Shown: positions 15,302 through 23,392 of the stretch, piece after piece
Numbering within the stretch: position 1 is the stretch's first letter
Layout: each line of letters starts with the position of its first letter
From: Hominenteromicrobium sp964531265
GTDB taxonomy: Bacteria; Bacillota; Clostridia; Oscillospirales; Acutalibacteraceae
Assembly (NCBI GenBank): GCA_964531265.1
Contig: CAZHDW010000012.1
Coordinates: 7,025 to 71,024, forward strand
Direction of reading: 5' to 3'
Length of the DNA stretch: 64,000 bases
Translations under genes and position numbers: made by a program
The notes under the pieces: model-generated
What the model saw: the letters and a program-made list of their open reading frames with translations, nothing else
Told to the model about the DNA's origin: nothing
The model's database searches: none

Positions 15302-18175
15302 TTATTTTACCTTGTTTTTGAGCTTCGGCAGAAGCACGGACGCAGCCACCCAGAATGCCTCATACACGAGCAGCGCAAGCGTTGTTATCTGCTTGATGCC
15401 GGAAATGAAGGTCAGGAAAGCCACCAGAATAAAGCCTATCACAACCGCCGCGTTCTGCATTGCAACGATAAAGCTGATGTTCTTTCTCTCGTCCATACAT
15501 GCCGATATCAGCGTCATCATGGATTCTGCTCTGCCCTTCGTTGCGGCATATGCATCCTCGCGTCCGGTCTTATTATCGAGAAGTCCATCGCAGGCAGGGT
15601 CGCTCTCCGCCGGAATGATGCGTACCGAGGAAGCATCTATTCCGAAGGTGTTGGAGATGAGCTGCGCCGTGACATTGGCGTCGGTCGTACGCACTATCAG
15701 CGCAACACCGTTGGATTCGAGCTCACGAAGCTCCAGCTTCTTGCGGCGATCCGCCTGATAGGACAGGACGATTATGGCGCAGAGAATACCGTCGGCTGCA
15801 ATATACACTGCCTGTCTGTTACCCGTCAAAAGCTTTGTCTCAACGGCGGCATCCGGCCCCTCTATCTCGCGTGCCATGAGCAGTGCACGTGAGCCCACCA
15901 GTATCTCATGGTCATTTATCGTGCCGACAACGCCGCCGGCTCTGTCATAATGTGCGTTCTTGATCTCCGGCAGCTCGCCCTCGTATTCATTGAGCACCTG
16001 CTCAAAGACACCGCTGAGCGGCCCACCGACCTTATTTACAAGCGCACCGGCCTCAAGAATGACATCCTGAAGATTTTCCTGTGTAAAGGACTTGACTCCG
16101 TTTATCACCACTGTACCGCTCGGGAACAGATCCGCTGCATCGACGAGTATGGCATTGACCTCACTCATGCGCTTGATGCCCTCATAGCTCGCCACCATGG
16201 CACCGCTGCGGCGCAGACGGCGACTCAATCTGCTGACCGGGAGATTCACGGAGAGCATATTCGTGACAGCTGTGCTTACACAGCAGGCAGCCGCAAGCAC
16301 GCCTATGGAAACTGCCGGATCCTTTGTCACAAGCAGTGCTGCCACGCACAGGACAAGGGATGCAACCAGCCCTATGGGGGCGATATTCTGTGAGGATATC
16401 TCCGCCGGATCGGGTTCATAGGATATTTGCAGGAAGCGCTTCAGGAAATCAGCCCTCTGCTGATATGCGATAACGGGTTGGGACACGACGGCGGAATCCG
16501 CTATGCGCAGTGCAATGTTGTGCTCCTCGCACAGCTTCACGGCATACTTGCTGTCCTGAGAGGCCACAAAACGGAAATTCGAATGTATGCGGCGCACCAT
16601 TGTCAGCTTACCGAGGGTATTCATGAACAGTATTGCGGCGGCAGCACCTGCGTACAGGTGGAATTTACCGCTTGCAAGAGAGCTTGTATAGAAGAATGCA
16701 CACACTGTCTGTATTGCCACCGCGACACATGCGACGGAGGCCGCACTGTCGGAATTTGCCTGCAACGCCAAAAGTGAGCTTATACCGTTGGATATGGTCT
16801 TTGCGCAGAAGCCTATTGCGACTGCAAGGAATATCACCGACACGACAAGGTAGCCTATGGCACCGCTGAGCTCAGCATTACCGGGGCCGAAGCCGGCCTC
16901 GCAGATTATCGATGCGATTATCAGCACAAAGGAGCACACACCCGTAACAAGCAGTCTTATTGTGAGCTGATTCATGGTGGAGCGCAGGTCATGTGCAATG
17001 CTCTTGGCATCGGCCGGGCCTGTGTAATCATCTATCTGCTCGCTGCCGTCGTCATTATCGGCCTCAAAGGAATCGATATCGTCCTTTATGTGTACCTTAA
17101 ACTTATTTTCTGATCTGTCTTCCTCTGAATATGCTCGTGCTTCGCTGAGAAGCGCACTTTGCAGCACATCCGCATTTATGATATGAACGGGAAGATCTCG
17201 TGTTCTGTATTCAGTAACATCGTTGACCGGCAGTGAAATCTTCACAGGCTCCTTTTCGGGCTCCGCTTCCTCTTCCGCCCTTTCCTCGGCCTTTTGCACC
17301 TCGGAAAGCTCTATCACTTGTGTGGCATCCGGTCTTGCGGCCTCCATTTCGGCCTGCTTCTCCTCGGAAAAGCTGGATACATCGGTAAAGGACTTTTCGG
17401 GCTCCTGCACGGCCTCATTTTCAGCCTCTGCGACCGTATCCAGTATCTTCTGTACGGATTCCTCGCTCACCTGCGGCACGACCTTGGCCTGCTGGAGCTC
17501 AACGGAATCATTCTCGATATCAAGCTTTATTTCCATGGTGCGCGTCTGCGCATCCTGAATCATTGCCTTTTGGAAATCCGGCATACCGTCGCTCTTAACA
17601 TCGGTCTCTATGCCGTGCTGCTTTGCATACGGATCACCGGAAAAAGCCGACACCGGCACCGGTGCCACTATGCCGAGCTCATCCTCGACGGATTCTATAT
17701 CCACACCGGCATTCTCAACAGCCTCTGCCACACGGCGGCGGCGTTCCTTTTGCAGGCGTTCGAAATTCTTTGCTACCTCATCATCAAGCTCGGAGGTGTT
17801 CTCGTCAAACAGCTTCTTAAAGCCCTCCTGCTCCAAAGATATCTCTCCTGTGGCATCAAAGCCGCGTGTATACTCATCTATCGGCTTGAGCTGTATGCCG
17901 TAGTACATATCCTCGGTCTCGTTGAATTCCTCGCGCTTCTTCTTTTTTTCACGTCTGCGCGCAAAAAAGCCCTTCTTTTCCTTCTTCTTCTCGGACTTTT
18001 CCTCTTCGAGGTACTCATCCTCCTCGGGTATTTCCACCTTGAAGCGCTTCTGCGGCTCCTCAGCGGGCTTTTCCGCAGAGGCCTCCGCCTTCGGTGCCTC
18101 TTCCTCAGTCATATCCTGTGCGCGGCGCTCCTCCTCAAGAATATCATCCAGCGAAAACTTGCTCTCTCCGCTCAT
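15302..18175 (-). CDS. P-type-ATPase-like membrane protein without catalytic residues, long charged N-terminus
   Basis: The 957-residue protein has a charged, Glu- and Lys-rich cytoplasmic arm (about residues 1-390), two groups of membrane helices, a soluble domain and a C-terminal pair of helices. The second half follows the order of P1B-type ATPases: AACCVSTAVTNMLSVNLPVS in the place of the CPC helix, SGAMVASYEGIKRMSEVNAILVD where GILIKGxxxLExxxxVDTVVFD is expected, then DHEILVGSRALL, VYIAADGILCAIIVL and ALIVRTTDANVTAQLI. The phosphorylated Asp motif DKTGT reads DAADLFPSGT, the CPC motif is CCV, and the TGES loop and GDGxND hinge are missing. Pumping is therefore unlikely. It starts with ATGA overlapping the rlmB end. 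Confidence 0.75.
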   Translation of the reverse strand: MSGESKFSLDDILEEERRAQDMTEEEAPKAEASAEKPAEEPQKRFKVEIPEEDEYLEEEKSEKKKEKKGFFARRREKKKKREEFNETEDMYYGIQLKPIDEYTRGFDATGEISLEQEGFKKLFDENTSELDDEVAKNFERLQKERRRRVAEAVENAGVDIESVEDELGIVAPVPVSAFSGDPYAKQHGIETDVKSDGMPDFQKAMIQDAQTRTMEIKLDIENDSVELQQAKVVPQVSEESVQKILDTVAEAENEAVQEPEKSFTDVSSFSEEKQAEMEAARPDATQVIELSEVQKAEERAEEEAEPEKEPVKISLPVNDVTEYRTRDLPVHIINADVLQSALLSEARAYSEEDRSENKFKVHIKDDIDSFEADNDDGSEQIDDYTGPADAKSIAHDLRSTMNQLTIRLLVTGVCSFVLIIASIICEAGFGPGNAELSGAIGYLVVSVIFLAVAIGFCAKTISNGISSLLALQANSDSAASVACVAVAIQTVCAFFYTSSLASGKFHLYAGAAAAILFMNTLGKLTMVRRIHSNFRFVASQDSKYAVKLCEEHNIALRIADSAVVSQPVIAYQQRADFLKRFLQISYEPDPAEISSQNIAPIGLVASLVLCVAALLVTKDPAVSIGVLAAACCVSTAVTNMLSVNLPVSRLSRRLRRSGAMVASYEGIKRMSEVNAILVDAADLFPSGTVVINGVKSFTQENLQDVILEAGALVNKVGGPLSGVFEQVLNEYEGELPEIKNAHYDRAGGVVGTINDHEILVGSRALLMAREIEGPDAAVETKLLTGNRQAVYIAADGILCAIIVLSYQADRRKKLELRELESNGVALIVRTTDANVTAQLISNTFGIDASSVRIIPAESDPACDGLLDNKTGREDAYAATKGRAESMMTLISACMDERKNISFIVAMQNAAVVIGFILVAFLTFISGIKQITTLALLVYEAFWVAASVLLPKLKNKVK

Positions 18176-18945
18176 TTTGATGTTCCTCCTTTTGCCTGAA
18201 TGCCGGAGCGCTGACGTGCTATCTCATAGCAAAGTATGCCGCACGCGACCGAGGCATTCAGTGAATTTATTCTGCCCTTCATCGGCAGAGAAATTATAAA
18301 ATCCGATTTTTCCTTTACAAGACGCGATACACCGAATCCCTCGGAGCCGACAACAAGTGCGGCAGCACCGGTAAAGTCGGTCTGGCACCAGTCAGTACCG
18401 TCCATGTCGGCGGTGTACACCCACACGCCCCTCTGCTTTATATCATCCAGAAATGCCGCTATATTGGGAACTCTTGCCACCGGCAGGTACTCAACAGCGC
18501 CTGCGGAGGCCTTGCCCACGGCGGCAGTAAGCCCTACACTGCGTCTTTTCGGTATTACAACACCGTGCGCACCGGCACATTCCGCCGTACGTATTATCGC
18601 ACCGAGATTATGGGGGTCTGCGATCTCATCGCAAACTATTATGAACGGAGCCTCGCCGCGGCTTTCCGCCAGGGCGAATATATCCTCAACCTCGGAAAAG
18701 GCATGTACAGCCGCAACGGCGGCCACGCCCTGGTGATTTTCACCCGTGCACATTGCGTCCAGCTTTTTGGGATCGACTTCCTTTATGGTGACACCGGCCT
18801 GCTTAGCCAGCTTCAATATCACATTTATCGATCCGGCCCTGTCTCCGCGGCGCACATAAATACTGTCTATCGGGCGGCCCGAGCGGAGTGCTTCGGTCAC
18901 TGCATTTCTACCGGCAATAATATCTTTTTCTCTTTCATTTTCCAT
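18172..18945 (-). CDS. rlmB: RlmB, 23S rRNA 2'-O-ribose methyltransferase (TrmH family)
   Basis: This 257-residue SPOUT methyltransferase is expected to methylate the 2'-OH of G2251 in the 23S rRNA P-loop. It has the N-terminal substrate domain (IIAGRNAVTEALRSG, HQGVAA) and the three SPOUT motifs NLGAIIRTAECAG, LVVGSEGFGVSRL and LPMKGRINSLNASVA, which form the trefoil knot that binds SAM. TrmH-family members that modify tRNA cannot be fully excluded, but the HQGVAA-containing N-terminal domain favours RlmB. The stop overlaps the next start by 4 bases, so it is co-translated with the P-type-ATPase-like gene. Confidence 0.9.
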   Translation of the reverse strand: MENEREKDIIAGRNAVTEALRSGRPIDSIYVRRGDRAGSINVILKLAKQAGVTIKEVDPKKLDAMCTGENHQGVAAVAAVHAFSEVEDIFALAESRGEAPFIIVCDEIADPHNLGAIIRTAECAGAHGVVIPKRRSVGLTAAVGKASAGAVEYLPVARVPNIAAFLDDIKQRGVWVYTADMDGTDWCQTDFTGAAALVVGSEGFGVSRLVKEKSDFIISLPMKGRINSLNASVACGILCYEIARQRSGIQAKGGTSK

Positions 18946-19203
18946 GAAGCTGACCTATTTCCTTTCCATAATGCGCCATTTGCGCATACTTTCTCAATAT
19001 ACGGAGATTATAGCATATTTCGTCGGTATTTTGCAACCGATACGCGCAATTTGACGGTTTTTTATGCCGTTTATTATGCCCGCTATCCACGACTGCTCCG
19101 TGATATTCCATGTTATCTGTATAAATATACAATCAAACCCTTGTTTCCGGCATTCGAATGCACATTAAAAGTTATACATTTTGTAATAATTTCGGACAGC
19201 GGA

Positions 19204-19263
19204 TTTTCCACATCGGTTTTCCACGGAGTTTTCCCGAATGGCTGTGGAAAAGCCTGTGGAAAG
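19204..19263. repeat. Cluster of four DnaA-box-like nonamers
   Basis: TTTTCCACA (19204-19212), TTTTCCACG (19217-19225), and the inverted TGTGGAAAA (19243-19251) and TGTGGAAAG (19255-19263) form two direct copies facing two inverted ones. Two of them fit the relaxed DnaA consensus TTWTNCACA exactly, and AT-rich DNA follows. There is no dnaA, dnaN or rpmH nearby. Confidence 0.5.
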
Positions 19264-19424
19264 TGTTAAAAACTCGCTTTTTATGCGGTTCTCGTTTTCA
19301 ACAGCTTTTAACAATAAAAATTTTTCCTGCCGAATTCCCGTTGAAAGCCTCGAAAAAGCGAAGACAAAACCCGGTTACAAATTGTAAACAAAATGTAAAA
19401 CACCGTCGTACAGCGTTGTGTTTC

Positions 19425-19464
19425 GCCCGAAAATGCACCTATATATAGTGTTTTCGGGCTTTTT
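19425..19464 (+). terminator. Terminator-like hairpin with no upstream gene
   Basis: The arms GCCCGAAAA (19425-19433) and TTTTCGGGC (19451-19459) are followed by TTTTT on the plus strand only. No plus-strand gene precedes it, so it may end a non-coding RNA starting within 18950-19400. Confidence 0.55.
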
Positions 19465-19733
19465 GGCAAATTTCATCGGCGGCCGGGCCGCCCTCCGGGG
19501 AAAATCAGTTAAATGCTTTTTTATATGCAGAAAATCCGTATAAGCCTTTTTGAACCAAAAGCAGTTGTTTTTTTCTCTGTAATCGTGTAAAATGAAATAA
19601 AGTCCGCATTTTGCGGTCGGAAATTTGTAGCATTTTTTCGAATACCGGACTTATTTAAGGCTTCATACCCCGAATATGTATGGAGCATGTGTTAGAATAA
19701 AAATTCATAGATTGAAACGAAAGGATGACCCCC

Positions 19734-20450
19734 ATGCGCGAGGATATTTGTTCCATACCGATCAGTGAGATTTTTGAGCCGAAGGATGGCTGCCCGTTCT
19801 GCCGTATGCGCGACATGCTGGAGGATCGCATGGCGACCTACATAACCGGCGCCGCAATGATGGAGCCGGATGTTAGAGTGGAGACCAACAGACAGGGTTT
19901 CTGCAAGGATCACTTCGCTCAAATACTTCAGCGCGGAAGCCGACTCTCCGTCGCACTCATTCTTGAAAGCCTCCTTGACGAAATAGGCAATGACATCTTC
20001 CCGAACGACCCCAAAACTCCCCAGAAGAAGATTTTGGCCGCCGCCGACAGACGCCGCTGCTCCTGCTTTGTCTGTGAAAACGTGGACAAAAACATGCTCC
20101 ACCTCAGCTCCACCGTAATAAAGCTCTGGCAGACCGAGCCGGAATTCCGTACGCTATACTCCGAGCAGACACATATCTGCCTTGACCACTACACCTTCAT
20201 TCTTCGTGCGGCTCAGAAAATGCCAAAGAAGAGCTTCATCCCCTTTGCCGAGGAAACACGCCGTCTCTCCAAGAACTATCTTGACACCGTAAAAGCGGAC
20301 ACAACTCATTTTTGCAGGATGTTCGATTACCGCAATGCCGGCACGGGCGGCGACTGGGGTAATTCCAAGGACGCCATTGAGCGCTCAATAGGCTATATCA
20401 CCGGCCGCGAGCCCACCGTAACGACAAAAACGGAGGGGAAGAACCGATGA
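19734..20450 (+). CDS. DUF6062-family protein with paired CxxC motifs
   Basis: This 238-residue protein carries GCPFCRMRDML near its start, GFCKDHF, a second SCFVCENV and HICLDHY, giving two sets of CxxC...CxxH ligands that suggest zinc binding. This layout is that of the DUF6062 family of Clostridia, whose function is unknown. The ATG at 19734 follows AAAGGATG at a good distance, better than the ATG at 19725, which overlaps that site. Its stop overlaps the start of the DNA glycosylase gene by four bases (ATGA), so the two are coupled and may share a role in nucleic-acid maintenance. Confidence 0.85.
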   Translation: MREDICSIPISEIFEPKDGCPFCRMRDMLEDRMATYITGAAMMEPDVRVETNRQGFCKDHFAQILQRGSRLSVALILESLLDEIGNDIFPNDPKTPQKKILAAADRRRCSCFVCENVDKNMLHLSSTVIKLWQTEPEFRTLYSEQTHICLDHYTFILRAAQKMPKKSFIPFAEETRRLSKNYLDTVKADTTHFCRMFDYRNAGTGGDWGNSKDAIERSIGYITGREPTVTTKTEGKNR

Positions 20451-21277
20451 TCAGCTTCATTCCGTCAGACGGATGCCTTGACCTGTACCAGACCCTGGAC
20501 TGTGGTCAGGCCTTCAGATGGCACGAGGTCGTTCTGCCCGACGGCCGTGAGGTATGGCGCGGAATGGCGCAGGGCCACACGCTGACCCTTTGGCAAGATC
20601 ACGACACGATATTCATGGACTGCTCCGAGGAGGAATTCAACAGCATCTGGCGCGGTTATTTTGACCTTGATACCGATTATTCCCTGATGCGCAGTAAGCT
20701 TTCTGCGCTGCACCCGGTGCTTACCGAGGCATGCCGCTATGCTCCGGGCATACGCATACTCCGTCAGGATCCGTGGGAGGCGCTGTGCTCCTTTATAATA
20801 TCCCAGAACAACAACATAACGCGCATCAAGGGCATTGTAGGAAGACTGTGTGCGCTCTCCGGACGTTCCATTATATGCGGCGAGGACACGCTGTATGATT
20901 TTCCGACGGTCGAGCAGCTTGCCGCATGCACGCTTGAGGATCTCGCACCGCTTCGTGCGGGCTTCCGCGCAAAATACCTGCTTGATGCCGCACAGCGTGT
21001 GCAGAGCGGTGAAATAGACCTCAGCTCCATGTACACCGCACCCCTTGATGAAGCCAAGGAGCAGCTTATGACCATATGCGGCGTCGGCCCGAAGGTCGCC
21101 GACTGTGTGCTACTGTACGGCTTTCACAGAATGGACAGCTTCCCCGTGGATGTATGGATGAAGCGCGCAATGCAGCTCATGCCGACGGTCTCTCCGAGCG
21201 ATTTCGGCGATGCGGCAGGCATTGCACAGCAGTATCTCTTCCACTATTCGCGTATGCACCCCGAGATGTTCACGTGA
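20447..21277 (+). CDS. ogg: 8-oxoguanine DNA glycosylase/AP lyase (OGG1 type)
   Basis: This base-excision repair enzyme removes 8-oxoguanine opposite cytosine. The 276-residue protein has the OGG N-terminal domain (TLDCGQAFRW), the helix-hairpin-helix region SQNNNITRIKGIVGRLC and the HhH-GPD active site: Lys216 in GVGPKVADC, which forms the Schiff base, and Asp235 in PVDVWMKR. The 19-residue spacing equals that of human OGG1 Lys249-Asp268. The gene overlaps the end of DUF6062 by four bases and runs eight bases into the convergent tetR gene. Confidence 0.93.
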   Translation: MISFIPSDGCLDLYQTLDCGQAFRWHEVVLPDGREVWRGMAQGHTLTLWQDHDTIFMDCSEEEFNSIWRGYFDLDTDYSLMRSKLSALHPVLTEACRYAPGIRILRQDPWEALCSFIISQNNNITRIKGIVGRLCALSGRSIICGEDTLYDFPTVEQLAACTLEDLAPLRAGFRAKYLLDAAQRVQSGEIDLSSMYTAPLDEAKEQLMTICGVGPKVADCVLLYGFHRMDSFPVDVWMKRAMQLMPTVSPSDFGDAAGIAQQYLFHYSRMHPEMFT

Positions 21278-21857
21278 TGTCGGACATATCCGGCAGACCC
21301 TCCGGTATCGGTGCCATACTGCGCAGTATGATATCCGCTATATCCTCTATCGACTCCTCACAACCGTAGCTCAGCCATTTTCTGAGCACTGCCGTGAAGC
21401 CGTTGGTCGCAAAAGTGAAATAGTATTCCATAACGTGCTCGGATTCCATGCCGAGCATACGAAAATAAGGCTTGAAGAGTCCCGAAAAGAGGCTCTGATA
21501 GCCTTTTTCTATTTCCGCCATGCCCACATGCTCAAGGTACGCGCGGTAGAGCACGGCATCCTTCTTCACATGCCGCAGAAGCACAAGCAGGTACGGACGT
21601 GAAAAATACATGCGGTTATCCTCCGCTATATCCGTAAAATCCGCCAGCATTTCCTTTACGGCACCCTCCATTACCTTTGCAAGCAGCGCATACACATCGG
21701 CATAATGCAGATAGAATGAGGAGCGGTTTATGCCGATACTTCCGCATATCTCATTCACCGTTATCCTGCTCATCTCCTTCCGGGACAGAAGCTCTATAAA
21801 GCATGAGCATATTCTGTTGTCCGTTTCCTGAAATCTCTGATTCTTCTTTTGATTCAT
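21270..21857 (-). CDS. TetR/AcrR-family repressor of the divergent MATE pump
   Basis: This 195-residue regulator has the TetR helix-turn-helix at its N-terminus (ITVNEICGSIGINRSSFYLHYADVYALL) and a variable ligand-binding C-terminal domain. The start at 21857 is set by GAGGAGAG; 21 extra upstream codons would run through the operator. It is divergent from a MATE gene with inverted repeats between them, the classic arrangement for a drug-responsive local repressor. Its 3' end overlaps the glycosylase gene by eight bases. Confidence 0.9.
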   Translation of the reverse strand: MNQKKNQRFQETDNRICSCFIELLSRKEMSRITVNEICGSIGINRSSFYLHYADVYALLAKVMEGAVKEMLADFTDIAEDNRMYFSRPYLLVLLRHVKKDAVLYRAYLEHVGMAEIEKGYQSLFSGLFKPYFRMLGMESEHVMEYYFTFATNGFTAVLRKWLSYGCEESIEDIADIILRSMAPIPEGLPDMSDIT

Positions 21858-21870
21858 GGCTCTCTCCTCT

Positions 21871-21895
21871 ATTAACACAACACACGTAGTGTAAT
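21871..21895. promoter_or_regulatory. Probable TetR operator 1 (tetR side)
   Basis: An inverted repeat ATTAACAC...GTGTAAT (21871-21878 and 21889-21895), with an inner ACAC-N5-GTGT (21880-21892), lies just ahead of the tetR start. It resembles the second site at 21934-21959. Confidence 0.55.
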
Positions 21896-21933
21896 TGGTG
21901 GTTGATAATATGTCCGCCACCTGTTATTCTTTT

Positions 21934-21959
21934 ATTAACAAAACAACCGTCGTGTTAAT
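21934..21959. promoter_or_regulatory. Probable TetR operator 2 (MATE side)
   Basis: A perfect inverted repeat ATTAACA (21934-21940) and TGTTAAT (21953-21959) with a 12-base spacer lies about 45 bases ahead of the MATE start. The two similar sites suggest that TetR controls both genes. Confidence 0.6.
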
Positions 21960-22003
21960 TATAGCGCAAAACATAAGCAAATCAAGCAGAAAGGGTGCAA
22001 TTT

Positions 22004-23335
22004 ATGAAGACAGAAGAATTATTCGAGAAGGGCTCGGTTTGGAAGGCCATTGCCAAAATGTGCGTTCCGGTGATACTCGTCATGCTCGTTACCACTGCGT
22101 ACAACATGGCTGATATGCTGTTTGTCGGCCGAACAGGTGACGCAAATCAGGTGGCCGCCATTTCACTTTCATCCCCACTTTTCATGCTTCTGATGACCGC
22201 CGGAACACTCATCGGCGGCGGTGGCTGTGCGGTAATATCACAGGCTCTCGGTGCACGCGATACACAGCGTGTTCACAGCGCAAGCAGTGCCTGTGTTATA
22301 CTCAGCATCATATCGGGCGTGATAATCGCCGTTTCCGTGCTCGCAGCCCCCGAAAGCATCGCAAGACTTTTCGGCGCGGATGACGCAACCCTGCGCTTTA
22401 CAGTGGATTATATGACCATTATGGCTGTCGGCGCACCGGTAGTGATATTTTCCAACGCCTTTGCAAATCTTCTGCGCTCGGACGGAGACACCGTTACCGC
22501 CGCTATAGTCAGCATACTCGGCTCGGTGATAAATATCGTGCTGGATCCGATACTCATCTCGGGATTTGGCATAGGCGTCAGCGGTGCAGCCATCGCCACG
22601 GTATTCAGCAATGTTGTCACAGCCGCCATAGTCCTCGTGCGTGTATGCCGAAAGGGAAGTGTGCTCACATTGAACCCCATATACGCGGTAAAGGCTCCGA
22701 AGGCCTTCTGGCTCGTATTCTCTCTCGGCATTCCGAGCGCCGCAAGCAATCTTCTCATGGGCATCACCGGCACTCTCACAAACCGACTTTCCATACAGTA
22801 CGGCGCTGACGTAGTGGCTGCCATGGGTGTTGGCGGCAAGGCCGGAATGATCGTCGCCATGATAGTCATGGGACTCGCGCTCGGAGTTCAGCCCATGCTG
22901 GCCTATTGCTACGGAGCAAAAAATCAGGCAAGAGTTAAGGAGACCATCCGAAAAACCACCGTGCTCATTCTCATCACCGGCACCGCCCTCACCGCCGTAT
23001 GCTTCCTCCTGCGCCGCCCGATAGCCATGCTGTTCCTGAACGACCCCGACCTACTCGAACTCAGCTGCCACATAATGACGATAGGCCTCATCGCCATGCC
23101 CGTCATAGGTCTGAACTACCTTGCCGTAAGCTATTTGCAGGCTACCGGTTTTGCAGGACGCGCCTCCATGCTCTCCGTGGCTCGTCAGGGCTTAGCATTC
23201 GTTCCGGCTCTGTATATACTCCACGCCGTTTTCGGCATGGAGGGCATTTTCTGGGCAAGCGCCGCTGCCGATATCGTCGCCGTTGTGATATCCGTCTACT
23301 ATTTGGCACGAAAGCCCGCAAAAGCATCCCGATAA
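22004..23335 (+). CDS. MATE-family efflux transporter
   Basis: This 443-residue polytopic membrane protein has about twelve helices and MATE landmarks: AKMCVPVILVMLVTTAYNMADMLFVGRTG at the start, GGGGCAVISQALGA in helix 2 and the internal repeat around FWLVFSLGIPSAASNLLMGITGT. It resembles the MepA/DinF-like group that expels cationic drugs with Na+ or H+. The ATG at 22004 with AAAGGG eight bases before is preferred over a GTG nine bases earlier. It is divergent from the TetR gene and likely induced by its own substrates. A hairpin terminator follows. Confidence 0.92.
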   Translation: MKTEELFEKGSVWKAIAKMCVPVILVMLVTTAYNMADMLFVGRTGDANQVAAISLSSPLFMLLMTAGTLIGGGGCAVISQALGARDTQRVHSASSACVILSIISGVIIAVSVLAAPESIARLFGADDATLRFTVDYMTIMAVGAPVVIFSNAFANLLRSDGDTVTAAIVSILGSVINIVLDPILISGFGIGVSGAAIATVFSNVVTAAIVLVRVCRKGSVLTLNPIYAVKAPKAFWLVFSLGIPSAASNLLMGITGTLTNRLSIQYGADVVAAMGVGGKAGMIVAMIVMGLALGVQPMLAYCYGAKNQARVKETIRKTTVLILITGTALTAVCFLLRRPIAMLFLNDPDLLELSCHIMTIGLIAMPVIGLNYLAVSYLQATGFAGRASMLSVARQGLAFVPALYILHAVFGMEGIFWASAAADIVAVVISVYYLARKPAKASR

Positions 23336-23339
23336 CAAA

Positions 23340-23383
23340 GCATCCGCTGCTCACAACTCATTCGTGAACAGCGGATGTCTGTT
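23340..23383. terminator. Terminator after the MATE gene
   Basis: The arms CATCCGCTG/CAGCGGATG, extended by CTCAC/GTGAA, enclose a nine-base loop and are followed by CTGTTTTTATT on the plus strand. It also faces the end of the convergent methyltransferase gene. Confidence 0.8.
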
Positions 23384-23392
23384 TTTATTCGG

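Larger units (their letters stand above)
18946..19733. other. 788-base gene-free, AT-rich region
   Basis: No convincing protein is encoded here; the ORFs present are short and lack ribosome sites or protein-like composition. It separates rlmB (leftward) from the DUF6062 gene (rightward), so it must contain both promoters. It holds a cluster of DnaA-box-like nonamers (19204-19263), runs of A and T (19310-19325) and a plus-strand terminator-like hairpin (19425-19464) with no gene before it. An untranslated RNA or a DnaA-binding site is possible. Confidence 0.6.

Noticed and set aside
17294..18199. 301-codon plus-strand frame over the P-type-ATPase-like gene
   Set aside because: Mirrors the charged low-complexity arm; Leu- and Cys-rich nonsense with no start signal.
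19158..19448. 96-codon plus-strand frame ending in the orphan terminator
   Set aside because: No ribosome site, and composition is unlike a folded protein. A non-coding RNA is a better reading of the hairpin.
18946..19733. Chromosomal replication origin
   Set aside because: DnaA-box-like repeats exist, but none of the usual origin genes are near and gene direction does not switch here.
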